Assembly (NCBI RefSeq): GCF_029543125.1 | Contig: NZ_JARQWW010000006.1 | Location: 178,621-242,620 of the forward strand | DNA: 64,000 bases | Direction: 5' to 3' | Origin: Caulobacter segnis | Lineage (GTDB): Bacteria > Pseudomonadota > Alphaproteobacteria > Caulobacterales > Caulobacteraceae | Shown here: positions 30,396-38,873 of the stretch, one piece after another | Layout of the letters: every line of letters begins with the position of its first letter | Position numbering within the stretch: position 1 is the first letter of the stretch | Program-made: the position numbers and the translations under genes | Notes under the pieces: generated by a model | Seen by the model: only the letters and a program-made list of their open reading frames with translations | What the model was told of the DNA's origin: nothing | Database searches by the model: none

Positions 30396-30489
30396 TTCGC
30401 CTCGCACTTCAAGCGGCTCAGGATGACGTATTCAGTGCAACAAACTTCGTCATGCTGAGCGGGAGCGCAGCGACCAGTCGAAGCACGCA
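30396..30489. repeat. REP-like inverted repeat after hutH
   Basis: CTTCAAGCGGCTCAGGATGACG is mirrored by CGTCATGCTGAGCGGGAGCG with TCGAAGCACGC further out. The motif GTCAT-C/G-CTGAGC...TCGAAG is of the dispersed extragenic palindrome type. It is non-coding and lies between hutH and its terminator. Confidence 0.55.
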
Positions 30490-30500
30490 CAGCACAAATG

Positions 30501-30538
30501 AAAAAGGGCGCCGGATCACTCCGGCGCCCTTCGTTTTT
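30501..30538. terminator. Bidirectional terminator between hutH and a TonB receptor gene
   Basis: AAGGGCGCCGG, loop ATCACT, CCGGCGCCCTT, with an A tract before and GTTTTT after. It can terminate hutFUH on the plus strand and the receptor gene on the minus strand. Confidence 0.9.
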
Positions 30539-30555
30539 CAAACCTCGCGGCCTGG

Positions 30556-33312
30556 TCAGTAGGTGTAGCGCACCCCGAACAGGATCTCGCGGCCGGTGTG
30601 GTGATAGACCGACATCCGGTTGGTCGAGTCGTTGAACTGATCGGCATACTCGTCGGTCAGGTTCACGCCCTCCAGGCTGAACTTCACGCGGTCGTTCAGG
30701 GTGTACTGGATCGAGGCGTCGACGTTCAGGGTCTCGTTGGTGCCGTCGAACGAGGTGCCGGCTTCTTGGCCCGGAACGCGGGTCAGATAGCGATCACGAT
30801 AGGCAGCCGAAACGCGGGCGCTGATCTTGCTGTCTTCATAGTACAGCGTCGCGTTGTAGCTGTTGCGCGACAGACCGGTCAGGTCGTTGGTCGCCACCAC
30901 CACGCCGGAGGCGTTCACATAGTCCACTTCCGACTTCACATAGGTGTAGTTCAGAAGCGCACCCATCTTGTTGAACGGTCCCGGCAGGAAGGTGAAGGGC
31001 TGCTGGTAATTGATCTCCAGGCCCTTCAGGCTTGCGCCGTCGGTGTTGACCGGGGTGGTGAACACCCAGTTCAGAGACGGATTGCATTCCGAAACCGGCA
31101 GGGCGCCGCAGGCCGCCGTGGCGACGCTGTCGGGGATGCCGAACGGATTGCCGGTGAACGGCACCAGTTGCTGCTGGGTCTGGACCAGCGTGTCGATGTC
31201 TTTCTTGAACAGCGCCAGCGACAGCAGGGCGCCGCGCTGGAAGTAGTATTCGAAGGACAGGTCGTAGGCCTTGGCGCGGAACGGCTGCAGGGCCGGGTTG
31301 CCGGCGTTGACCGAGCGGTTGGCGCCCGAGACGCTGACCGTGGCGCCCGGCGTCAGGCTGCCCAGATCCGAGCGGGCCATGACCTTGGCGGCGCCGAAGC
31401 GGATCAGGAAGTTCTCACGCGGCTCCAGCACCACGTTCATCGACGGCAGGGTGTCGTCGTACTTCTGCTCGGAGCGGACCAGGACGGGGGCGCCGCTGAG
31501 GAACGAATAGCCCTGCGACTCCTGCTGGGTCTCCACATAGCGGACGCCGAAGTTGCCGCGCAGCGGCATGTTGGCGACCAGGGTCTCGAAGTCGGCCTGG
31601 ACGAAGCCGCCCATGGACTCTTCGGCCACGGCGCGGTTGTTGCCCAGCGACGGCTCGGAGCCGAGACGGAACAGCGCCGGATCGTTCAGCGACAGAGCCG
31701 TCACGGCGGCGAAGTAGTCGGGGATGATGGTGTTCACGCCGCCGAGGTTGACCGTCTTGCTGAAGCCCGAGCGCGACAGGGCCGCCAGCGAAGCCGGGAT
31801 CGAGGCTTCGAGGTTGTTGGCCGTGCCGTTGGAGCGGCGCTTCTCGGTGGTCTCGAACTCGTACTTCTTCCAGTTGAAGCCGGCGCTGAACTTGAGCGTG
31901 TCGCTCAGGGCGTAGCCCACTTCGAACTGTGCGGTGTCGTAGGTATTCTTGGACGTCTGCGGGCGCAGGCGCAGCTGGGTCAGGGTCCAGGCGTCCGGCG
32001 ATGTCAGATTGGCGGTGCCGAAGCCGAGGGTCGGCATGCGCTTGGTGAAGTCGTACGAGAAACCGTCGACGTTCAGCTGGTCGAAGATGACCGTGGTCTG
32101 GATCGGGTTCTTGTGATCCGAGACAGAGTGGCCGAGCACGCCGGTCAGCTTGATCTTGTCGGTCAGCTCGTGTTCGCCCGACAGGGTGAACTGGCTGAAC
32201 TTGGTCTTCAGGACGTCGTAGCGGTTTTCGGTCCGCAGATCGACGTCGTTGAACGTGCCAGAAACCAGGGTGTTCTGACCGTTGATGACGCCGCCGATCA
32301 GGTCCACGTCGCCGATGCCCTGAGCACCGTTCGTGCTGAACACCGGAGCTTCCAGGTATTGTTCCTCACGCGTCTGATCGAGGTCGGCATAGAGGCCGTC
32401 CAGGCTGATCACGGTGCGCTCGGTCGGGCGCCATTGCAGCGATCCGGTGACGCCCAGGCGTTCGTTCTCGCTGTAGAAGCGGTCGAAACGCGGGAAGCGC
32501 GGGCGGAACGCCCCGTTGGCCTGGGCCAGACTGATGCCCGGCGCGGTCGACGACTGGAAGCCGGTGTTGGCGGCCAGGCCGTTCATCCAGCGGACGGTGC
32601 TGGCGCCCTCTTCGACCACCTGACGCTTGTTGTAGGCCACCGACAGAAGGGCGCCGAAGGTGTCGTCCGCCCAGGTGTTGGAGATCATGAAGGCGCCGCG
32701 CGGGCTGACCTTCTCGGACAGGTCGTTGTAGCCGGCCAGGGCCGAGGCGGCCATGGCGAAGCCGTTGTAGTCGAACGGGCGAGCCGTGCGCAGATCGACG
32801 GTGGCGCCCAACGAGCCTTCTTCGGTCGAGGCCTCGGCCGTCTTGCGGACGGTGATCGAGTTGAAGAGGTCGGACGCGAAGACATTGAAGTCGAACGAAC
32901 GGCCGCGGTTGGTGCCGCCCGAGCTGTCGGCCGAGCCGCCCGTGGTCAGGGCTTCCATGCCGTTGATGCGGACGCGGGTGAACTGCGGGCCAAGACCGCG
33001 CACCGAGATCTGACGACCTTCACCGCCATCGCGCGTAATCGCCACACCCGGGATGCGCTGGATGGATTCCGACAGGTTCAGGTCCGGGAACTTGCCGATG
33101 TCTTCCGCCAGGATCGAGTCCACGGCGGCGGCTTCGGACCGCTTCACGTTCAGCGCCTTGTCCAGGCTGCTGCGGAAGCCGGTGACAACGACAGCCTCGA
33201 CTTCTTCGCCGTCGGTGGTGGTGTCTTGAGCTTGGGCCTGGCCGGCGATCATCGCCATGGTCAGAGCCGCAACGGACGCGCCAAAGCGCAAGCTGCGAGC
33301 AGCTTTGTTCAT
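30556..33312 (-). CDS. TonB-dependent receptor, Xanthomonas/Caulobacter carbohydrate type (A)
   Basis: 918 residues from MNKAARSLRFGASVAALTMA with GGAGGGGAAG just upstream; signal peptide ends QAQAQ. The plug hallmarks of this subfamily are present: VVVTGFRSSLDKALNVKRSE, SILAEDIGKFPDLNLSESIQ, RIPGVAITRDGGEGRQISVR, TRVRINGMEAL, EEGSLGATVDLRTARPFD. The C-terminus GVRYTY fits a porin-like barrel. Members mostly import oligosaccharides. It shares its operator sequence with the receptor-pectinesterase pair (37.7-41.8 kb), so pectin fragments are a candidate substrate (inference). No enzyme gene is directly adjacent. Confidence 0.93.
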   Translation of the reverse strand: MNKAARSLRFGASVAALTMAMIAGQAQAQDTTTDGEEVEAVVVTGFRSSLDKALNVKRSEAAAVDSILAEDIGKFPDLNLSESIQRIPGVAITRDGGEGRQISVRGLGPQFTRVRINGMEALTTGGSADSSGGTNRGRSFDFNVFASDLFNSITVRKTAEASTEEGSLGATVDLRTARPFDYNGFAMAASALAGYNDLSEKVSPRGAFMISNTWADDTFGALLSVAYNKRQVVEEGASTVRWMNGLAANTGFQSSTAPGISLAQANGAFRPRFPRFDRFYSENERLGVTGSLQWRPTERTVISLDGLYADLDQTREEQYLEAPVFSTNGAQGIGDVDLIGGVINGQNTLVSGTFNDVDLRTENRYDVLKTKFSQFTLSGEHELTDKIKLTGVLGHSVSDHKNPIQTTVIFDQLNVDGFSYDFTKRMPTLGFGTANLTSPDAWTLTQLRLRPQTSKNTYDTAQFEVGYALSDTLKFSAGFNWKKYEFETTEKRRSNGTANNLEASIPASLAALSRSGFSKTVNLGGVNTIIPDYFAAVTALSLNDPALFRLGSEPSLGNNRAVAEESMGGFVQADFETLVANMPLRGNFGVRYVETQQESQGYSFLSGAPVLVRSEQKYDDTLPSMNVVLEPRENFLIRFGAAKVMARSDLGSLTPGATVSVSGANRSVNAGNPALQPFRAKAYDLSFEYYFQRGALLSLALFKKDIDTLVQTQQQLVPFTGNPFGIPDSVATAACGALPVSECNPSLNWVFTTPVNTDGASLKGLEINYQQPFTFLPGPFNKMGALLNYTYVKSEVDYVNASGVVVATNDLTGLSRNSYNATLYYEDSKISARVSAAYRDRYLTRVPGQEAGTSFDGTNETLNVDASIQYTLNDRVKFSLEGVNLTDEYADQFNDSTNRMSVYHHTGREILFGVRYTY

Positions 33313-33396
33313 CTTCCCCTCCAAGGTTCTGCGCCGACCCAAAGAAAGGTCGCAGCCGTCTTAGATCGCGGCTTTCAGCAGGTAGGCGCTTCCTAA

Positions 33397-33410
33397 TGAT
33401 ACCGGTGTCA
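33397..33410. promoter_or_regulatory. Shared palindromic operator upstream of receptor A
   Basis: TGATACCGGTGTCA is exactly the reverse complement of the site TGACACCGGTATCA at 41852-41865. It is a near-perfect even palindrome with a CG centre (LacI/GntR type), 84 bases before the receptor ATG, next to an AT-rich run (TTTTTTTATCC) likely to hold promoter elements. Confidence 0.7.
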
Positions 33411-33539
33411 TTTTTTTATCCGGCAAACAGGGGCGTTATTGGCAGGTTTTTCGATTTTCGCAAGCTTTGATCTACATCCCGTATGAATCGATGCTTGTTT
33501 TGTACTTTTAAGTCAAAAATCTCTGCTTGGTGAAATGCC

Positions 33540-33908
33540 CTACTTCACCGTGGCCAGGTAGGCGATGACGTCCGCCCGATCCTTCGGATTGGCCACATTG
33601 ATGAACATCGAGGTCCCCGGCACGGCCTTGCCCGGCGCGGCGAGGAAGGCGTCCAACTCCGTCTCCGACCAGGTCTTGCCTGAGGCGGTCAGCGCCTTGG
33701 AATAGCGGAAGCCCGTCGCCGTCCCCGCCTTGCGCCCGAGGACGCCGTTGAGCGACGGCCCCATCGGCCCGGACGCCGGCTTGTGACAGGTCACACAGCG
33801 GCTGAAGAGCGTCTTGCCCCGGGCGGCGTCGCCGGCGGCCAGAGCCGGAACGGCGACAGCCGAAAGGGCCGCCGCCACGAGGGCGGCGGTGATGCGCGGA
33901 TGGATCAT
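33540..33908 (-). CDS. Small class I cytochrome c, periplasmic
   Basis: 122 residues with a Sec signal ending ALAAGD. The haem motif CVTCH is at 38-42, and the axial Met101 is in VPGTSMFINVANP, as in mitochondrial-type cytochrome c. It starts four bases after the molybdopterin subunit stop, the third gene of an iorA-iorB-cytochrome operon. It should accept electrons from that dehydrogenase and pass them to the respiratory chain. Confidence 0.93.
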   Translation of the reverse strand: MIHPRITAALVAAALSAVAVPALAAGDAARGKTLFSRCVTCHKPASGPMGPSLNGVLGRKAGTATGFRYSKALTASGKTWSETELDAFLAAPGKAVPGTSMFINVANPKDRADVIAYLATVK

Positions 33909-33912
33909 CGGA

Positions 33913-36126
33913 TCAGGCCTTCAGCAGTTCGGTGTCGATGGGCAGGCTGCGCACGCGCTTGCCCGTGGCGGCGAAGATCGCCCCGCACAGGGCCGGGATG
34001 ACCGGCGGCAATGCGGGCTCCCCAAGACCCGTGGGGTGATTGTCGGTGATCAGGAACTCGACATCGATCTCTGGGATGTCGGCCATGCGCATCAGGGGGA
34101 ACTCGTCGAAATTGCCCTGCACCACGCGGCCGTTCTCCAGCGTGATCTTCTGGTAGAGCGCCTGGGCCAGGCCATCGAGGATCGAGCCTTCGACCTGGTT
34201 GCGGGCGCCGCTGGGGTTGACGATCTGGCGGCCGACATCGCCGACTGCCCAGACCTTGTGGACCTTCACCGCGCCGTCGTCGGCGACGGACGCCTCCACC
34301 ACGTGCGCGAAGTAACCCATGTGGCTGAAGTAGAAGGCGATGCCCAGACCCGTGCCCTTGGGCGTCTTGCGGCCCCACTTCGCGCGCTCCGCCACGCGCT
34401 TCAGCACGGCGATGGTGCGCGCGTTGTTGTAGGCGGGCGGCTGGAAGGCGCCGGGCGGCGGCGGATTGGCCGGCGCGGGAGGCGGCGGCGGGGGAACGCG
34501 CGACGCCAGGACATCGAGTCGGAACTGCAGCGGGTCCTTGCCCGCGGCCTGCGCCATCTCGTCCATGAAGCCCTGGATCACGAAGCCCAGGGCGTTGCTG
34601 CTCGGCGCCCGCAGCCAGCCGGTGGGCATGCCGAGCGGCACCTTCGACACGTCGATCTTGTAGTTCGGCGCACAGTCGGCCGGGAACTGCGCCGGCTCCA
34701 TGGCGGCGCTGCGCGAGTAGCCCTCGCCTTCCCCGAAGGTGACGAAGTGGTCGCGCCAGGCGATCAGCTTGCCCGCCTTGTCCACGCCGCCGGTGAACTT
34801 GTGGAAGCCGCCGGGACGGTAGAAGTCGTGGCGGACGTCATCCTCGCGGGTCCAGATCAGCTGGACCGGCACGCCGACCACCTTCGCGATCCAGGCGGCC
34901 TCGACCATGTAGTCGTTCATCAGGCGTCGGCCGAAACCGCCGCCGCCGCGGATCATGTGGACGGTCACCGCTTCGGGCGGCAGGCCCAGCACGCGGGCGG
35001 TCAGTTGACGGCCGGGGTCAGGCAATTGGGTCGGCGCCCATATCTCGACCTTGCCGTCCTTGAAGTGAGCCGTGCAGTTCTGCGGCTCCAGCGGGGTATG
35101 GGCCAGGAAGGGGTAGCTGTACTCCGCCTCCACCACCTTGGCCGCGCCCTTGATGGCGGTGTCGAAATCGCCGTCCGAACGCTCGGTCTTGTGCGGGGCC
35201 TGCGTCCAGAATTCCTTGGCCTTGGCCGCGAAGCCGTCAGTGCTCTGGTCCGCCCACTTGCCCTCGTCCCAGACGATGTTCAACTGCTCGCGCCCCTTGC
35301 GGGCGGCCCACCAGCTGTCGGCCACAACGGCGACGCCGCCGGCCAAGCCGTCCGGCGCGCTGTTGGGCTCAACGATGAAGGCGTGCTTCACGCCCTTCAC
35401 CGCCTTGGCGGCGTCCAGGTCGGCGCTTTTCACCGTGCCGCCGAACACCGGGCACTTCTCGAAGGTCGCGTACAGCATCCCCGGCAGACGGGTGTCGATG
35501 CCGAACAGGGGCTGGCCGGTGACAATCTTCGGGTTGTCGACACCGCCGATGGGTTGGCCGACGATGCGATAGGTCTTGGCGTCCTTCAGCGGCAGGGTCG
35601 ACAGGTCCGGCACGGTGATCGCGGCGGCCTTGGCGGCCAGCGAGCCGTAGGTCGCCTTGCGCCCGCTAGCCTTGTGGACCACCACACCGGGCTCGGTGAC
35701 GCAGTCGGTCGGCGAGACGCCCCAGTCCTTGGCCGCCGCGGCGACCAGCATGGACCGGGCCGCCGCGCCCATGCGGCGATGCGGGTCCCAGTTCATGGGG
35801 GTGGAGGTGCTGCCCCCCGCCGATTGCCGGCCGAAGGCGGCGGTGTCCACGCGCGCCATCTCGATCCGGACCTTGGACCAGTCGGCGTCCAGCTCCTCCG
35901 CGATGATCTGCGGCAGGGAGGTCTTCACGCCCTGCCCCACCTCAGGGTTCTTGGCGCGGATCACCACTGTCTCGTCGGGCATGATCTCGACAAAGACGTT
36001 GAGCACGCCGCCGGCCGCCACGGCCGAGGCCGGCAGCTTCAGGTTCAGCAGCAGGCCGCCGCCGGCCGCCAGACCAGCGATTAGGAAGGCGCGGCGCGAG
36101 GGCGCTGGCATGTTTCCGTCGGCCAT
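33913..36126 (-). CDS. Molybdopterin-binding subunit of xanthine-oxidase-family dehydrogenase (IorB-like)
   Basis: 737 residues starting MADGNMPAPSRRAFLIAGLA, a Tat-type leader, two bases after the iorA-like stop. Molybdopterin motifs: EVGQGVKTSLPQIIAEELDA, GRQSAGGSTSTP, IRGGGGFGRRLMNDYMVEA, LRAPSSNALGFVIQGFMDEM, and GLGEPALPPVIPAL at the C-terminus with the catalytic Glu. A Pro-rich insert at about 544-564 is unusual. The IorAB/nicotinate-dehydrogenase branch lacks a FAD subunit and uses cytochrome c, which matches the operon. The substrate is not readable; neighbouring adenine deaminase makes a purine possible. Confidence 0.9.
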   Translation of the reverse strand: MADGNMPAPSRRAFLIAGLAAGGGLLLNLKLPASAVAAGGVLNVFVEIMPDETVVIRAKNPEVGQGVKTSLPQIIAEELDADWSKVRIEMARVDTAAFGRQSAGGSTSTPMNWDPHRRMGAAARSMLVAAAAKDWGVSPTDCVTEPGVVVHKASGRKATYGSLAAKAAAITVPDLSTLPLKDAKTYRIVGQPIGGVDNPKIVTGQPLFGIDTRLPGMLYATFEKCPVFGGTVKSADLDAAKAVKGVKHAFIVEPNSAPDGLAGGVAVVADSWWAARKGREQLNIVWDEGKWADQSTDGFAAKAKEFWTQAPHKTERSDGDFDTAIKGAAKVVEAEYSYPFLAHTPLEPQNCTAHFKDGKVEIWAPTQLPDPGRQLTARVLGLPPEAVTVHMIRGGGGFGRRLMNDYMVEAAWIAKVVGVPVQLIWTREDDVRHDFYRPGGFHKFTGGVDKAGKLIAWRDHFVTFGEGEGYSRSAAMEPAQFPADCAPNYKIDVSKVPLGMPTGWLRAPSSNALGFVIQGFMDEMAQAAGKDPLQFRLDVLASRVPPPPPPAPANPPPPGAFQPPAYNNARTIAVLKRVAERAKWGRKTPKGTGLGIAFYFSHMGYFAHVVEASVADDGAVKVHKVWAVGDVGRQIVNPSGARNQVEGSILDGLAQALYQKITLENGRVVQGNFDEFPLMRMADIPEIDVEFLITDNHPTGLGEPALPPVIPALCGAIFAATGKRVRSLPIDTELLKA

Positions 36127-36128
36127 GA

Positions 36129-36584
36129 TCAGACCCCCGCCGCTTGCTTGATGGCCGCCTTGATGCGGATGTAGGTGGCGCAGCGGCACAGGTTGCCGTT
36201 CATGGCCGCGTCGATGTCGTCGTCCGTGGGTTTGGGCGTCGCCTCCAGCAGGGCGGCGGCGCTCATGATCTGGCCGGCCTGGCAGTAGCCGCACTGGGGC
36301 ACGTCGTGCTCGATCCAGGCCTGCTGCAGCTTCTTGCCGATCTCGACGGCGCCGATGGCCTCGATGGTGGTGACCTTGGAGTCGCCCACGCTCTCCACCG
36401 GGGTCAGGCAGGCGCGTACCGGCTGGCCGTCGATGTGGACCGTGCATGCGCCGCACTGGCCGATCCCGCAACCGAACTTGGTGCCGACCATGTCGAGCTT
36501 GTCGCGCAGCACCCACAGCAGCGGCGTGTCGCCGTCCACGTCCACCGTCTTGCGGCTTCCATTGATCGTCAGATTGATCGGCAT
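36129..36584 (-). CDS. [2Fe-2S] subunit of xanthine-oxidase-family dehydrogenase (IorA-like)
   Basis: 151 residues, the normal IorA/CoxS size. The plant-type cluster ligands are Cys39, Cys44, Cys47 and Cys59 ([14 protein letters not shown] ... RAC). The second cluster ligands are Cys98, Cys101, Cys133 and Cys135 (QCGYCQAGQ ... NLCRCATY). It relays electrons from the molybdenum centre to cytochrome c. First gene of the operon; GAGGGG precedes the ATG. It is divergent from the adenine deaminase gene across 121 bases. Confidence 0.94.
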   Translation of the reverse strand: MPINLTINGSRKTVDVDGDTPLLWVLRDKLDMVGTKFGCGIGQCGACTVHIDGQPVRACLTPVESVGDSKVTTIEAIGAVEIGKKLQQAWIEHDVPQCGYCQAGQIMSAAALLEATPKPTDDDIDAAMNGNLCRCATYIRIKAAIKQAAGV

Positions 36585-36705
36585 TGTTTCCCCCTCGCAA
36601 GCCTGGCCGAGCTTGCTGACAGCATCCCAAGCTTAGTGGCGAATATGCGGCCCGCAACGCCAGTCGTGCTTGACCGCGCGCCATAGCCACAGAAAACGTA
36701 CGGTC

Positions 36706-37728
36706 ATGACCCAGGACCTGAACACCTTCATCGCCGGCCTGCCCAAGGCTGAACTGCATCTGCACATCGAGGGCAGCCTGGAGCCCGAGCAGATGTTCGA
36801 GTTCGCCAAGCGCAACGGCGTCACCCTGCCTTTTGATTCGATCGAGGCGGTGAAGGCGGCCTACGCCTTTTCGAACCTGCAGGACTTCCTCGACATCTAC
36901 TACGCCGGAGCCAGCGTCCTGCTGAAGAAGGCCGACTTCCACGACCTGGCCATGGCCTATTTCCGGCGGCTGGCGGCGGACGGCGGCAAGCACGCCGAGA
37001 TCTTCTTCGACCCCCAGACCCACACCGACCGAGGCGTGCCGTTCAGCGTGGTCGCCGACGGCCTGCTGTCCGCCATGGACGAGGCGGAGAAGACGCTCGG
37101 GATCACCTCCAAGCTGATCCTCTGCTTCCTGCGCCATCTGTCGGAGGAAGCCGCGTTCGAGACCCTGGCCCAGGCCGAACCCTATCTGGACCGCATCGCC
37201 GGGGTGGGCCTGGATTCTTCCGAGGTCGGGCACCCGCCGTCCAAGTTCGCGCGGGTGTTCAAGGCCGCCGCCGGCAAGGGCCTGAAGATCGTCGCCCACG
37301 CCGGCGAGGAAGGCCCGCCGGAGTATGTCTGGGAGGCGCTGGACCTGCTGGCCGTCGACCGCATCGATCATGGCAACCGCGCCCTGGAGGACGAGGCGCT
37401 GACCCGGCGACTGGTGGCGGAAGGCAAGACCCTGACCGTCTGCCCGCTGTCGAACCTGAAGCTGTGCGTGGTGGATGATCTGGTCGATCACCCCATGAAG
37501 CGGATGCTCGACCTGGGCCTGAAGGCGACGGTGAACTCCGATGACCCGGCCTATTTCGGCGGCTATCTGAACGACAACTGGACGGCGGTTGCCGCGGCCA
37601 CGCGCCTGACCCGCGAAGACCTGATCACCTTGGCGAAGAACAGCTTCACCGGCTCTTTCCTGGCCGAGAGCGAAGTGGACAAGCGCCTGGCGGAGATCGA
37701 CGCCTACGTGGCCGCGAACCCGGCCTAG
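36706..37728 (+). CDS. Adenine deaminase (ADA-fold, PA0148-like)
   Basis: 340 residues from MTQDLNTFIAGLPKAELHLH. Zinc ligands of the adenosine-deaminase fold are His18 and His20 (ELHLHIEGSLEP), HAGEEGPPEYVWEALDLL, RIDHGNR and VNSDDPAYFGGYL. The distinctive blocks FFDPQTHTDRGVPF and LDSSEVGHPPSKF match what I recall of Pseudomonas PA0148, shown to be an adenine rather than adenosine deaminase. It yields hypoxanthine. It is divergent from the iorA-like operon, whose enzyme could oxidise purines (inference). Its stop overlaps that of the pectinesterase gene in CTAG. Confidence 0.9.
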   Translation: MTQDLNTFIAGLPKAELHLHIEGSLEPEQMFEFAKRNGVTLPFDSIEAVKAAYAFSNLQDFLDIYYAGASVLLKKADFHDLAMAYFRRLAADGGKHAEIFFDPQTHTDRGVPFSVVADGLLSAMDEAEKTLGITSKLILCFLRHLSEEAAFETLAQAEPYLDRIAGVGLDSSEVGHPPSKFARVFKAAAGKGLKIVAHAGEEGPPEYVWEALDLLAVDRIDHGNRALEDEALTRRLVAEGKTLTVCPLSNLKLCVVDDLVDHPMKRMLDLGLKATVNSDDPAYFGGYLNDNWTAVAAATRLTREDLITLAKNSFTGSFLAESEVDKRLAEIDAYVAANPA

Positions 37729-38816
37729 CTCGGCGACCAGCCGGACAGCAGGCGGCGGGGCGTATAGAGCGCCGCCTCCTTCGCGGTCAGCATCCGCCGC
37801 ACCTTTGATGCTCGCGCGGCGCCCGGCCCACGGCTGGCGTATTCGAACAGCCGCGCGTCCTCCGGCTGGTACATCGTCCGCCGGCCGCTCTTAAGATTGT
37901 AGTGCATGGGGTACCAGCCCTCGGGCACGATATGGCTGTCCATCCAGCAGCGGATGAAGGCCGCGTGCCCCACCGCGTCAGGATTGCCATAGCGGCCGTC
38001 GGGAAAACTCTTGGTCGCGCGCCAAGGGCGGCCCAGCGCCATGGTGTGGTCCGGCATGTCCCGGTCACGGGTCAGGCGGCAATCCAGGAAGATCAAGCCA
38101 TATGGCTCGGCGCGATCCGTATTGGGCGCGGCGATGAAGCCGTGGAAGTCCTTGCCCGGCCGGGTGCGCGAGCGGATCTCGCAACGCTCGAACACCGCCG
38201 TCCCGGCGCCGTAGATGAAGTCCACGCAACCGCTGATGTAGCAGCCGCGGAACAGGCTGCGCCCGGCCTCGGCGTAGAGGGTGTCCTGCCAGCCGGTCAG
38301 AGCCACATCGTTGAAGAAGGCCCGGTCCGAACCCGGCGCCAGCCGCAGGGCCAGGGCCTGGGCGCCGCTGGCGCCGGTGCGGTCCCAGGCCACCTCGGCC
38401 GGCATGTTGCCGGGATAGTCGAAGTCGTTGGCCAGGGTCAGATGCTCGGCGCGGAAGCCGGGCGCATAGACGGTGACGGTGGCGAGCTCGCCTTCCTTCC
38501 GGGCGGCGGCATGCTGGTTGAAGACGATGATGCTGCGATCACGCCCCTCGCCGATCAGATGGACGTCGGGCCTGTCGATGACCGCCTGCCCGCGCCAGGT
38601 CCCGGCCGTGACCAGGATGCGGAACGGCCTTCCACCCGAGGCCGGCGCGGCGGCGGCGGCGGCCGCAAGGCTGCGATAGGCCGGTCCTCGCGCATCGGTC
38701 GCGGCGGTCGTGACCACCGCGTCGAATCGCTCCGCCGCCAAGGCCGGAAAAGCCGCCGAAGCCACGCCGGCGGCGCCCGCCAGGAGCACCGCGCGGCGAT
38801 GAGGAGCGAGAGTCAT
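37725..38816 (-). CDS. Pectin methylesterase (CE8), exported
   Basis: 363 residues with a Tat-like leader PHRRAVLLAGAAGVASAAFP. The right-handed beta-helix carries the CE8 signatures GWQDTLYAEAGRSLFRGCYI and SGCVDFIYGAGTAVFERCEI (the two catalytic Asp) and LGRPW. It removes methyl esters from pectin homogalacturonan. It lies 57 bases after TonB receptor B on the same strand, so the two form a pectin uptake and processing pair, probably under the operator at 41852. Confidence 0.93.
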   Translation of the reverse strand: MTLAPHRRAVLLAGAAGVASAAFPALAAERFDAVVTTAATDARGPAYRSLAAAAAAAPASGGRPFRILVTAGTWRGQAVIDRPDVHLIGEGRDRSIIVFNQHAAARKEGELATVTVYAPGFRAEHLTLANDFDYPGNMPAEVAWDRTGASGAQALALRLAPGSDRAFFNDVALTGWQDTLYAEAGRSLFRGCYISGCVDFIYGAGTAVFERCEIRSRTRPGKDFHGFIAAPNTDRAEPYGLIFLDCRLTRDRDMPDHTMALGRPWRATKSFPDGRYGNPDAVGHAAFIRCWMDSHIVPEGWYPMHYNLKSGRRTMYQPEDARLFEYASRGPGAARASKVRRMLTAKEAALYTPRRLLSGWSPS

Positions 38817-38873
38817 TGAGCCGCCTCCGAGCGGACGACGGCGCCGCCGGAAGGGCGACGCCGTCTCTTCGGT

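Noticed and set aside
33913..37491. Very long minus-strand open frame (over 1100 codons) suggesting a fusion upstream of the IorB-like gene
   Set aside because: The part before 36126 lies out of frame across iorA and antisense to adenine deaminase. Homology and the Tat leader start at 36126.
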